From the NCBI RefSeq assembly GCF_050003625.1, contig NC_134397.1:268516070-268580069 (forward strand): a DNA stretch of 64,000 nucleotides, in the 5' to 3' direction. Position numbers and translations under genes: made by a program. The notes under the pieces were generated by a model. It was not told the origin of the DNA. It did not search any database and saw only the letters and a program-made list of their open reading frames with translations. This DNA is from Haematobia irritans (taxonomy: Eukaryota; Arthropoda; Insecta; Diptera; Muscidae). Every line of letters begins with the position of its first letter. Position 1 is the first letter of the stretch. This document shows, piece after piece, positions 31,229-41,189 of this stretch.

Positions 31229-31882
31229 AAGATTTTTCTATTTTAAGATTCAAGCCATACACCCAAAAAATTAAATGTTAGACCAACAAATAGCCTTAAC
31301 CATTTATTTTTCGTTGTAAAAAAGTTTATTTGAAAGAAAAGTTTAGGCTTTTTGTTACAAATAATGGCTTTTCTACAGGATGTGAAAACAATCCTGTATG
31401 TCTTTAAATAAAGATTAATTTTGGAATTTTCTGGCAAATGGTGCAATTTCATAGATTTCTCACTTACACGTAGTTTATTTAAATATCATCAATATTTTCT
31501 CTAATACAAATAATGTAGAAGAAATTATTTGATTTTATAAATTATTCAAAATTTACATTCCGTCCAGACCGAGAATTGAATCGCAAACTATACAGTTTGA
31601 AAGCACTATCCACCAGGGATTGAAAATACAGTACTATAGCTTTTTTCAATACTTTTCCACCTTGGTCAGTACCGTGGTACCCCCGAGAATGATTAGTACG
31701 TTTTGTGTATACAGTTTTGAGCCGATATCACATTTATGGAACAATGGTTTTGACAAAATATTTTAATATTTTGAGAAAGTCTTTAACAAACTTATTTACT
31801 AATGGTCTTTTAAAAATTTGTCAAAACATACAAGTTTATGCGGTAAGAAAGTCTCGATTTTGTAAAAGCCAGAGTAAAACAA

Positions 31883-34815
31883 ACGATTTTCTGTCAAAAT
31901 ATTATTTCTATAGAAAATTTTGTCAACATTTTATTTCTACAGAATATTTTGTCAAAATTTATTTCTATAGAAAATTTTGTCAAAATTTTATTTCGAGCGT
32001 GCTTCCTCTATCTTCATTCGTTTTGTTTGTTATTGTTGGCTTCTCTTCAATCGTTATTGTTTTTTTGATCTCAGCTTAAAGCCATGCATTGAGTAAACTA
32101 CAAGTGTAGCTTAACCAACAGAGGAAAAGTATGCTTGTCAAATTTATTTGGGCAAAGCCCTATAGACTGCAAGATGGTTGGATGTAAGCTGAGATCAAAA
32201 AAACAACAATAACGATTGAAGAGAAGCCAACAATAACAAACAAAACGAATGAAGATAGAGGAAGCACGCTAGTCAATGCATGGCAGTTTAGTCAATGCAT
32301 GGCTTTAAGCTGAGATCAAAAAAAAAAAACAACAATAAAATTTTATTTCTTTAGAAAATTTTGTCAAAATTTTATTTCTATAGAAAATTTTGTCAAAATT
32401 TTATTTCTATAGAAAATTTTGTGAAAATATTATTTTTATAGAAAATTTTGTCAAAATTTTATTTCTATAGAAAATTTTTTCAAAATTTTATTTCTATAGA
32501 AAATTTTGTCAAAATTTTATCACTATAGAAAATCTTGCCAAAATTTTATTTCTTTAAAAAATTCTGTCAAGATATTATTTCTATATAAAATTTTGTCAAC
32601 ATTTTATTTATACAGAAAATTTTGTCAAAATTTTATTTCTATGGAAAATTTTGTCAAATTTTATTTCTATAAAAAAATTTTGTCAAAATTTTATTTCTAT
32701 AGAAAATTTTGTCAAAATTTTATTTTTTATAGAAAATTTTATCAAAATTTTATTTCTATAGAAAATTTTGTCAAAATTTTATTTCTATAGAAAATTTTGT
32801 CAAAATTTTATTTCTATAGAAAATTTTGTCAAAATTTTATTTCTATAGAAAATTTTGTCAAAATTTTATTTCTATAGAAAATTTTGTCAAAATTTTATTT
32901 CTATAGAAAATTTTGTCAAAATTTTATTTCTTTAGAAAATTCTGTCAAGATGTTATTTCTATATGAAATTTTGTCAAAATTTGATTTCTTTAAAAAATTC
33001 TGTCAACATTTTATTTCTATCGAAAATTTTGTCAAAATTTTATTTCTATAGAAAATTTTATCAAAATTTTATTTCTATAGAAAATTTTGTTAAAATTTTA
33101 TTTCTATAGAAAATTTTATTTCTACAGAAAATTTTGTCAAAATTTTATTTCTATAGAAATTTGGTCAAAATTTTATTTCTATAGAAATTTCTGTCAACAT
33201 TTTATTTTTATCGAAATTTTTTTCAAAATTCTATTTTTGTCAAAATTTTATTTCTATATAAAATTTGGTTAAAATTTTATTTCTATATAAAATTTTGCCA
33301 AAATTTTGTCAAAATTTTATTTTTATAGAAAATTTTGTCAAAATTTTTTTTTCTATAGAAAATTTTGTCAAAATTTTATTTCTTTAAAAAATTCTGTCAA
33401 GATATTATTTCTATATAAAATTTTGTCAAAATTTTTTTTCTACAGAAAATTTTGTCAAAATTTTATTTCTATAGAAAATTTTGTCAACATTTTATTTCTA
33501 TAGAAAATTTTGTCAAAATTTTATTTCTATGAAAAATTTTGTCACATTTTATTCCTATAAAAAAATTTTGTCAAAATTTTATTTCTATAGAAAATTTTGT
33601 CAAAATTTTATTTTTTATAGAAAATTTTATCAAAATTTTATTTCTATAGAAAATTTTGTCAAAATTTTATTTCTATAGAAAACTTTGTCAACATTTTATT
33701 TCTATAGAAAATTTTGTCAAAATTTTATTTCTTTAGAAAATTCTGTCAAGATATTATTTCTATATAAAATTTTGTCAAAATTTTATTTCTTTAAAAAATT
33801 CTGTCAACATTTTATTTCTATCGAAAATTTTGTCAAAATTTTATTTCTATAGAAAATTTTATCAAAATTTTATTTCTATAGAAAATTTTGTTAAAATTTT
33901 AATTCTTTAGAAAATTTTATTTCTACAGAAAATTTTGTCAAAATTTTTTTCTATAGAAAATTTTGTCAAAATTTTATTTCTATAGAATATTTTGTCAAAA
34001 TTTTATTTCTATAGAAAATTTTGTCAAAATTTTATTTCTATGGAAAATTTTGTCAAATTTTATTTCTATAAAAAAAAAATTATCAAAATTTTATTTCTAT
34101 CGAAAATTTTGTAAAAATGTTATTTCTACAGAAAATTCTGTCAAAAATTTTTTTCTATAGAAAATTCTGTCAAGATATTATTTCTATATAAAATTTTGTC
34201 AAAAAATTTTATTTCTTTAAAAAATTCTGTCAACATTTTATTTCTATCGAAATTTTTTTCAAAATTTTATTTCTATAGAAAATTTTGTCAAAATTTTATT
34301 TCTATAGAAAATTTTGTTAAAATTTTATTTCTATACAAAAATTTTGTTAAAATTTTATTTCTTTAGAACATTTTGTCAAAATTTTATTTCTATAAAAATT
34401 TTGTCAAAATTTCATTTCTATAGATAATTTTGTCAAAAATTTAGTTCTATAGAAAATTTTGTTAAAATTTTATTTCTACTGAAAATTTTGTCAACATTTT
34501 ATTTCTATGGAGAGTTTTGTCAAAAATTTTTTTCTATAGAAAATTTTGTCACAATTTTATTTCTATATAAAATTTTGTCAAAATTTTATTTGTATAAAAA
34601 TTTTGTCAAAATTTTATTTCTATCGAATTTTTTTTTCAAAATTTTATTTCTAGAGAAGATTTAGTTAAAATTTTATTTCTACAGAAAATTTTGTCAAAAT
34701 TTTACTTCTATAGAAAAATTAGTTAAAACTTTATTTCTATACGAATTTTGTCAAAATTTTATTCTATAGAAAATTGTTTCAAAATTTAATTCTATAGAAA
34801 ATTGAGTCAAAAATG
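31883..34815 (+). repeat. 29-bp tandem array (about 2.6 kb of repeats)
   Basis: Unit GTCAAAATTTTATTTCTATA then GAAAATTTT, exactly 29 bp between successive GTCAAAA in the best-preserved parts (32700-32930), roughly 85-90 copies. It is split by a non-repeat insert at 31996-32335. Point changes and 1-2 bp indels are frequent elsewhere. The unit is itself palindromic (AAAATTTT, TATAGAAAA). The frames rich in Phe/Lys/Tyr that cross it are repeat artefacts. Confidence 0.95.
31996..32270. repeat. 83-bp inverted repeat inside the 29-bp array
   Basis: Arm 31996-32078 (AGCGTGCTTCCTCTATCTTC ...) is repeated inverted at 32185-32270 with one 3-bp difference. The spacer of 106 bp includes GGGCAAAGCCCTATAGACTG. 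A further short copy of the arm end lies at 32302-32335. It looks like a foldback insertion into the array; no target duplication could be read in the repetitive flanks. Confidence 0.85.
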
Positions 34816-35468
34816 TATTTTTATTTATAAATTTTTGAAGTACCATTTTTTGGAAAAATTCTACCAACTGTGGCAACCGCGATTACAATACTACTGTATT
34901 GTTTGTAAGCGGATATAAAACTGAAAAAAAAAATTTTAAATTATGGAGTTGACAATCAAACTGTCAACAACAGTCAATTATGGCCATCAGCGTACAAGCA
35001 ACGCATACAGTTAAGCAGTTCTATTTATAGGTCATATTGTTGGGCGCACACGAACCGATGTTAATAAACTTTATTCAATGAAATTAACCACTTTGTACTA
35101 AATATAACTTTTGGAAACGAGAATAATATAATTTTACATTATTTTTATTCCAAAAATGTTTGTGAGATTTCGCAAGGATGTTTGTCATTCTATAATTCTA
35201 AATAATTTTTTTACTATGAAACTTCAAAATATGAAATAAAAGAAATAAATTGTGATTTTAGAATAAAAAGTATTTTTTATTGCAAAAAATAAACATTTTA
35301 CAACTAAAGTTTATATGGTGATAAAGTTTTGAGATTTTCGATGTGGCTTAACTCAGCAACAGTACATCGATAAACTTATTTGTTAGTATTAAATTTCTGT
35401 CAAGAATCATGCGATTAAGACAAACCTAGGCATCAGTGGGAGCAGCATACATTCAATATACATGCACA

Positions 35469-35813
35469 GGAGCCACCGTGGTGCAATGTTTAGCATGTCC
35501 GCCTTACATACACAGGGTCGTGGGTTCGATTCCTGCTTCGACCGAACACCAAAAAGTTTTTCAGCGGTGGATTATCCCACCTCAGTAATGCTGGTGACAT
35601 TTCTCTAAGTGGTTTCACATTTCTCTAAGTGGTTTCACTGCTATGTGGAACGCCGTTCGGACTCGGCTATAAAAAGGAGGTCCTTTGTCATTGAGCTTAA
35701 CATGGAATCGGGCAGCACTCAGTGATAAGAGAGAAGTTCACCTATGTGATATCACAATGGACTGAATAGTCTAAGTGAGCCTGATACATCGGGCTGCCAC
35801 CTAACCTAACCTA
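35469..35813 (+). mobile_element. tRNA-derived SINE, full length
   Basis: Head GGAGCCACCGTGGTGCAATG with A box TGGTGCAATG(T), the CTTGCATACA-type loop region, B box GGTTCGATTCC, then CGACCGAACACCAAAAAG, the body and the tail CCACCTAACCTAACCTAA. A short internal duplication of CATTTCTCTAAGTGGTTTCA (about 35600-35640) is unique to this copy. Flanks AATATACATG and AATATTACATG look like a slightly changed target duplication. Confidence 0.9.
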
Positions 35814-35879
35814 ATATTACATGGTCATTTAACCTTCAAAAAAATGTGTTCGCTTTGGATCCCAGACAATTTTTCAATC

Positions 35880-36195
35880 GTTCAAAATAAGGCTCGTGTC
35901 GATTGATCGAAAGAAATGCTACCAATATACAATCGCGGTGAATTACTTCGAAATTTCGCAATAGTACCACTAGAAATCGTAGAGCTATAAATTCTGAATG
36001 GTACACAACTTTTTGTTTGCCAGTTGTCTTCCAAGAAATCAGGTAAACCAACAGACCAAGACAAATCACTCTTCACCACGACAATGAGAGCTGTCACACA
36101 TCGGTTCAAACATTGGTGCATTTTTGAGTACTCAAAACTTCAATTTGATGAGTTATCCGTCGTATAGTTCTGACTTGCCTCTGAATAACTTCTCT
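35880..36195 (+). pseudogene. old mariner transposase relic, different lineage
   Basis: Heavily mutated, in several frames. Readable pieces are CLPVVFQEIR, HDNESCHTS (second catalytic Asp), then NFNLMSYPSYSSDLPLNNF (third catalytic region, HPPYSPDLAPND in family members). No terminal repeats found. It differs from the three other mariner copies in the window. Confidence 0.6.
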
Positions 36196-36358
36196 TTATT
36201 CTCATAAGTAGAAAATAACATAAGTAAGGAAAGTCAAAAGTCAAGCTGACTATATCATATCATGCACCACTTTTTAGATCTACATTTTCGATACAACCTG
36301 AAATCCTTTAAATTTGATAGTTGCTATATATAAAGGTATATGTTCCCATATACACATA

Positions 36359-36873
36359 CACTGAAAAAAACAGTGAACCCACCAGGAAGAAAACTTTTGG
36401 TTAATTTTAGAAAATTTTGAATATTTTTTGACAATTTTAACTAAACACTATTACAAACGCTGGCATCACGCCGATATCACAAAAGTAGGTACATATTTTT
36501 CGACAAATTCAAGAAAATTTATTAGACATAATTAATTTTTTCACTTGTTAAAGAAAATTTTGTAGTTTGAAGGAAAAAATTGGAGTTCAAAATGGCAAGA
36601 ATATATTTAGTGGCATACGAAGTTCATGATAGACGCATCTGTAGTAAAATTTGCAAATTTAAGGAAATACTGAACCATTTTGTTGAAGACACGAATTTAG
36701 TTAATCTTTATGCTTCATTTGTGTATATTTTTTCCTAGGTTTTAGTTAATTTAACTAACGTACGCAAAAAATTATTAGAGTAAAGGAAACTTTCTCCAAA
36801 CATAATAATTCCATGAATTAAAACAAAGTTAAATTGGCTTTTGTGAAATAGAGAGTTCAAATTTGTTTGAGTG
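36359..36873 (-). mobile_element. MITE, GTGAACC family, full copy
   Basis: Termini CACTGAAAAAAACAGTGAAC and CAAATTTGTTTGAGTG, TA at 36357-36358 and 36874-36875, 515 bp. Same family as 57851-58368 and 10291-10530. Confidence 0.85.
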
Positions 36874-37621
36874 TATTTAAATCTGATCCGATTCGGGCAT
36901 ATCCTATATATGGGGGCGTTGTCTACATCTGAGGCGATTTAGACCAAATTCGGCACACATTGCAAAAGTGTTAATTGTACTCTCGGTGTGTCGAACGCAG
37001 TTTGGTCTTTTTGCATCTTGAACCGAAATTCCATTAAATTTTTCTATTGAATTTGAATTGTAAAGAACTGAATTGTAATGAACTGAATTGTATTGAATTG
37101 AATTGTAATGAATTTACTTCTAGTTTGTAAAGCAATGAATTAAGCTCAATACAACACTAAATTAAGAATTTGTAATGACGATTGGCAACTCCTTTTATCT
37201 TTTTTATCCGCTCTTAATTTATAAGAGGGTTCCTGTCATGTAAAACAGGAAATCTCCTTCTTCTTGCCGCTTGACTGTCAACCAGAACACATCGTTGCCT
37301 CTCGTCTCATCTCTCCCGTCTCTCAATCTCAATAAATGTAAGTGACACGAACTCCCACCTGTTTTATTTTGGGTTGCCGGGAATCTTTTGTTAAAGCAAT
37401 TTGGGAATTTCTAGAGTTCCCAACATCAATTTATTTTATCTATTGGAACCTAAGTTCCACTCAACAAACAAGAACTGGTATTTTGCATGAACCTAAGTTC
37501 CTTGTTATTGCAAATATTCGGTGTCTTGACGAACCTTAGTTCACCATTCATATACAAAGATAAGTATATTCTTCACGGTGCAAAATTTCAAAATTTTCGG
37601 AGTGAAACTTTGGCCTACGTG

Positions 37622-37847
37622 CACAGAAAAAATTTACGAAAATGTTTCCAATTAAAGTCTTAAATATTCAATTACAAATTTAATTGATTCAACAAGTTGT
37701 TAATTGAAATAAAAATCAATCACAAAAATTAATAGTATCAATTAATTTTTTTATTGATACTATCATTTCTGCGATTGAAGTCATTTAAATTAAAAATTAA
37801 TTGAATCAATTAATTTCATGATTGAACACAAAAAAATATTTTTTGTG
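37622..37847 (+). mobile_element. short MITE, CACAGAAAAAA/AATTAATT family
   Basis: Termini CACAGAAAAAATTTACG and AATATTTTTTGTG, 226 bp, with internal AATTAATTTT palindromes. A shortened relative of 53405-53984; flanks TG and TA. Confidence 0.7.
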
Positions 37848-38109
37848 TATGGTATATGGAAGATATGTCTAAATCTGACCAATACTTACTTACGCCAAAT
37901 TTGAAGATGATCGGACTAAAACTTTGACCCAAAAAATGCGTTCACAGACATAGCGACGTACGGACATGGCTCGATCGGCTTAGGGGCCGATCCTGAGCAT
38001 TACTGCCAAAGACAAGGCTCGATAGGCTCAGGGACCGGCCCTAAGCATTAGTGCCAAAGACATCAAAGATATGACAACTCTGAAAAACTTGGTATGTTCT
38101 ATGCCTCAC

Positions 38110-39653
38110 CAGGGATGGAAAATGCAGTACTATAGTACTTTTTTCAATACTTTTTCAGTACCGTAGTATCCCCGCGAATGATTTAGTACCTTTTGCATAG
38201 ACATTTTTGAGCCGATTTCAGATTTTTAGCACAATAGTTTTGACAAAATATTTTAATATTTTATCGATCGCTTACAAAAATAATGCGAACCAAAAATTTA
38301 TTTCTTCAGAAAATTTTGTTAAAATTTTATTTTATCTTTTGTCAAATTTTGCCAAAATTTTATTTCTATAAAAATTTTTGCTAAAATTATTCTATTTATT
38401 TATTTATTTCTATAGAAAATTTTGATAGAATTTTGATAGAAAATTTTCTATCGCAATTTTATTTTTATAGAAAATTTTGTCAAAATTTTATTTCTATAGA
38501 AAATTTTATTTTTATAGAAAATTTTGTCAAAATGTTATTTCTATAGAATATTTTGTCAAATTGTTATTTCTATAGAATATTTTGTCAAATTGTTATTTCT
38601 ATAGAATATTTTGTCAAACTTTTATTTCTATAGAAAATTTTGTCAAAATTTTATATCTATAGAATATTTTGCCAAACTTTTATTTCTATGGAAAATTTTG
38701 CCAAAAATTTTATATCTATAGAAATTTTTTTTATAGACAATTTTATCAAAATTTTATTTCTATATAAAATTTTATTTTTATAAAAAATTGTATAAAAATT
38801 TAATTTTTATAGACAATTTTTTCAAAATTGTATTTTTATAGAAAACTTTGCCAACAGTTTATTTCTATAGAAAATTTTGTCAAAATTTTATTTTTTAAAA
38901 ATTTTGTCAACATTCTAGTTTTTAAAAAATTTTGTCAAAATTTTATTTTTTAGAAACTTTTGTCTAAATTTTATTTATGAAGTACAACTGAGGCAACCGT
39001 GGTTACAATACTACGGTAGTCTTTGTAAGCGGTTATAAAACTAAAAAAATATTTAAAATTGAGGAGTTGACAAAGAAAATTTTATTTTCGTTGTCAATAG
39101 GAAATTTTGTCAAAATTTTATTTCAGTAGAAAATTCTGTAAAAATTTTATATCTATAGAAAATTTTGTCAAAATTTTATTTCTATAGAAAATTTTATCAA
39201 AATTTTATTTCTATATAAAATTTTATTTTTATAGAAAATTTTATAAAAAAATTAATTTTTATAGACAATTTTGTCAAAATTGTATTTTTATAGAAAACTT
39301 TGCCAACAGTTTATTCCTATAGAAAATTTTGTTAAAATTTTATTTTTTAAAAAATGTTGTCAAAATTGTATTTTTTTAGAAACTTTTGTCTAAATTTTAT
39401 TTATGAAGTACAACTGAGACAACCGTGGTTACAATACTACGGTAGTCTTTGTAAGCGGATATAAAACTAAAAAAAAATATTTTAAATTGAGGAGTTGACA
39501 AAGAAAATTTTATTTTCTTTAAAATTCAGTCTAAAAGAGCTCTTGACAATAATCTTCCAATGGAATTTTTGTTGAAATTTAGTGAAAAGTATTCTTTCGT
39601 TCAAAAAAAATACTTCTTTTGTACTTTCTTAAAAATTGTATTTTCCATCCCTG
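38110..39653 (+). mobile_element. non-autonomous hAT-like element carrying 29-bp repeats
   Basis: Terminal inverted repeats CAGGGATGGAAAAT and ATTTTCCATCCCTG, 1544 bp. The 8-bp flanks TGCCTCAC (38102-38109) and TGCCTCAT (39654-39661) are a near-perfect hAT-size duplication. Inside are two blocks of 29-bp repeats (about 38280-38990 and 39070-39405). Each is followed by the same 110-bp segment (AAGTACAACTGAGGCAACCG...GAGTTGACAAAG), so the element has an internal duplication. No transposase. Confidence 0.85.
38280..39405 (+). repeat. 29-bp repeat blocks in the hAT-like element
   Basis: Same unit as the 31.9-34.8 kb array (TTTTGTCAAAATTTTATTTC), more diverged, in two blocks separated by the 110-bp segment at about 38980-39080. 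Confidence 0.85.
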
Positions 39654-40121
39654 TGCCTCATCGATTACAGCAAGTTCTAATAAGCAAGGGCAATACTGTA
39701 TCGTATTCGTTAATCAAACTATCCTAATTTTATTTCGACATATAGCTAAAATATAATTTTGCACATATAAATATTTTCTATGACTAAAAATTTAAGTACA
39801 CGCAAAGAAAAAAAACGTTTGGAAAACGTGTACCGAAAACGTTTTTCTTTTGTTAGAGTTTTTTGAATTGCCTCGAAAATTTTAAACTTTTATCACCAAA
39901 AAAATTCGTTTGTTACAAAATTTTTATTTTTTCAATAAAAAAAGTTATTTTTGAAACAACAACACAGCCCATTTCGTTTATATCAAACATTGTTCTTTTC
40001 TGACTTTAGGTCTTTAATAAGACACATTTTACAGTTCAAAATTTAATATACTACAATGTAATGTTGAACATTTTTTCGGAATCTTCCGAACATATCTGGA
40101 ATATATGTAAAAAAAAACTTT

Positions 40122-40193
40122 GGTCGAAGCAGGGATCGAACCCACGACCCTTGGCATGCAAGTCAGACGTAGCAACCACTGCACCACGGCGCC
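40122..40193 (-). ncRNA. tRNA-like module 1 (copy v)
   Basis: Minus strand GCGCCGTGGTGCAGTGGTTG, loop region CTTGCATGC, B box GGGTTCGATCCC, then TTCGACC and a run of at least nine T (about 40109-40117), a Pol III terminator. Confidence 0.65.
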
Positions 40194-40305
40194 AAACTAA
40201 ATGTTTGTTTCTGTTAAATAAACTTTGTTTATTCGGTTCGTGGGCGCCGCAAGCTATGCTATATAAATATAACTTATAAGGATATTTATCTATTGATGAC
40301 CATAA

Positions 40306-40377
40306 CAGGTACATAGCTCAGTGGTTAGTGTGTTGGCTTACAAAGTGCATGGTCCGCGGTTCGATTCTCCGTCCAGG
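40306..40377 (+). ncRNA. tRNA-like module 2 (copy v)
   Basis: Perfect A box TAGCTCAGTGG (40314-40324) and B box GGTTCGATTCT (40358-40368) at tRNA spacing, reading away from module 1. Acceptor pairing is poor. Confidence 0.65.
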
Positions 40378-40910
40378 CGAAAGGTAAAAAAAAATTTTAA
40401 AAATGTATAAAATCGTATAATTTCTTCTACATTGTTGGTATTACAGGAAAAGGTGTTAAGAACTAAAAAACCTCGTGGATGTGAGAAAGATGTGAGGGAA
40501 AATGCAATTAGCAAGAAAACGATGTTTTTTTGAGTTTGTCCTTATGAAATTGTTTTTACATCCTGGAAAAGAATAAACGTTTATCACAAAAAGTATATAC
40601 TTTTCTCCCAAATACACTTCCTTACAGCGAAAAGCAAATGAGAAACGAACTTTGTTTGTCTAAAATTTCGTTTGGGAGGAAAGAATTATTTTTTTGCGTG
40701 TATGTATTTTCTGTCGAAGCAAACGTTAAGTAAAGATTTAGTTTATGTATTTTAGTAACGTACAAACGTGTAAATAAAATAAAAAAAATGTTTTCCATAA
40801 AAGTTTTTTATAAGACTAGAACATAAATTTACACGTTGCACATATAAGTTTTTATACGGGGGTATGTTTCGACAATTGGTTCAAACGCAGGCAATAGTGT
40901 ATAGATCTTA

Positions 40911-41189
40911 ATGGGGAATATTTTGAAATTAAAATCAAGCTATTTTCAATTCTTAATTTTATTTTCGATAATTAGTATTTGGTTTTGTTCTCTCATCCCG
41001 AGCTTCAAAACCCAAAACGTCTACTTTCCTGCCCTCGATTCGTGTCAGTTACCCTGTATTTATATTTTACATACAATCAATGATGATTTTAGTATCCAAT
41101 CTCTTTTTGCTATACCAAAATATATTTTTTTTCGAATGAATTTTAATGGCCCAACCATAACGAAAGAATGTGTAACACATGTTAGTTAA
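40911..41189 (+). CDS. possible small secreted protein, unrecognised
   Basis: An uninterrupted frame of 92 codons in otherwise single-copy DNA. The N-terminus has a strongly hydrophobic segment (FQFLILFSIISIWFC, residues 12-26) usable as a signal peptide. The remainder has mixed, protein-like composition with DSCQLPCIYILH, FAIPKYIFFRMNFNGP and a final Cys near the C-terminus. A TATA-like TTTTTATACGG lies about 65 bases upstream. There is no clear poly(A) signal and no paralogue in the window, and a chance frame of this length is possible in AT-rich DNA. It does not share the Cys-pair plan of genes A-C. Confidence 0.35.
   Translation: MGNILKLKSSYFQFLILFSIISIWFCSLIPSFKTQNVYFPALDSCQLPCIYILHTINDDFSIQSLFAIPKYIFFRMNFNGPTITKECVTHVS

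Larger units (their letters stand above)
31614..34960 (+). mobile_element. hAT-like element carrying 29-bp repeats, right end lost
   Basis: Starts CAGGGATTGAAAATACAGTA like the complete element at 38110-39653. It contains the large 29-bp array and ends within GTTTGTAAGCGGATATAAAA and the following GAGTTGAC region, with no terminal ATTTTCCATCCCTG. It is inserted into a tRNA-like module. Confidence 0.65.
31260..35450. mobile_element. TIR element of the tRNA-module family, copy iv, interrupted
   Basis: Left end CACCCAAAAAATTAAATG preceded by TA (31258-31259). Bases 31540-31613 are a decayed minus-strand tRNA-like module 2 (CCGTCCAGACCGAGAATTGA). There the hAT-like element begins. After it, 35040-35300 (GGGCGCACACGAACCGATG...) resembles the central part of copy v in reverse. 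The right terminus is not clear. Confidence 0.5.
36206..38095 (+). repeat. mini-me-like repeat, type B, with two MITEs inserted
   Basis: Head GTAAGGAAAGTCAAAAGTC with CATGCACCACTTTTTAGATC. It resumes after the MITE at 36876 (AAATCTGATCCGATTCGG) and again after 37847 (TATGGAAGATATGTCTAAAT), ending with AAAATGCGTTCACAGACA and GCTCGATCGGCTTAGGG. Bases 37020-37570 are single-copy looking and not explained. Confidence 0.55.
39799..40700. mobile_element. TIR element with two tRNA-like modules, copy v
   Basis: Termini CACGCAAAGAAAAAAAACG and TTATTTTTTTGCGTG, TA at 39797-39798 and 40701-40702, 902 bp. The arms differ from the AAACATAT copies, but the centre has the same divergent pair of tRNA-like modules (40122-40193 minus, 40306-40377 plus) joined by GGTTCGTGGGCGCCGC. 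Confidence 0.85.

Noticed and set aside
32506..34160. Several Phe/Tyr/Lys-rich reading frames of 60-95 codons
   Set aside because: They are translations of the 29-bp satellite; the frame changes with every unit and the peptides are periodic.
31883..34815. Regular short repeats resembling a CRISPR array
   Set aside because: Units are directly adjacent with no unique spacers, and the setting is an insect genome inside a transposon.
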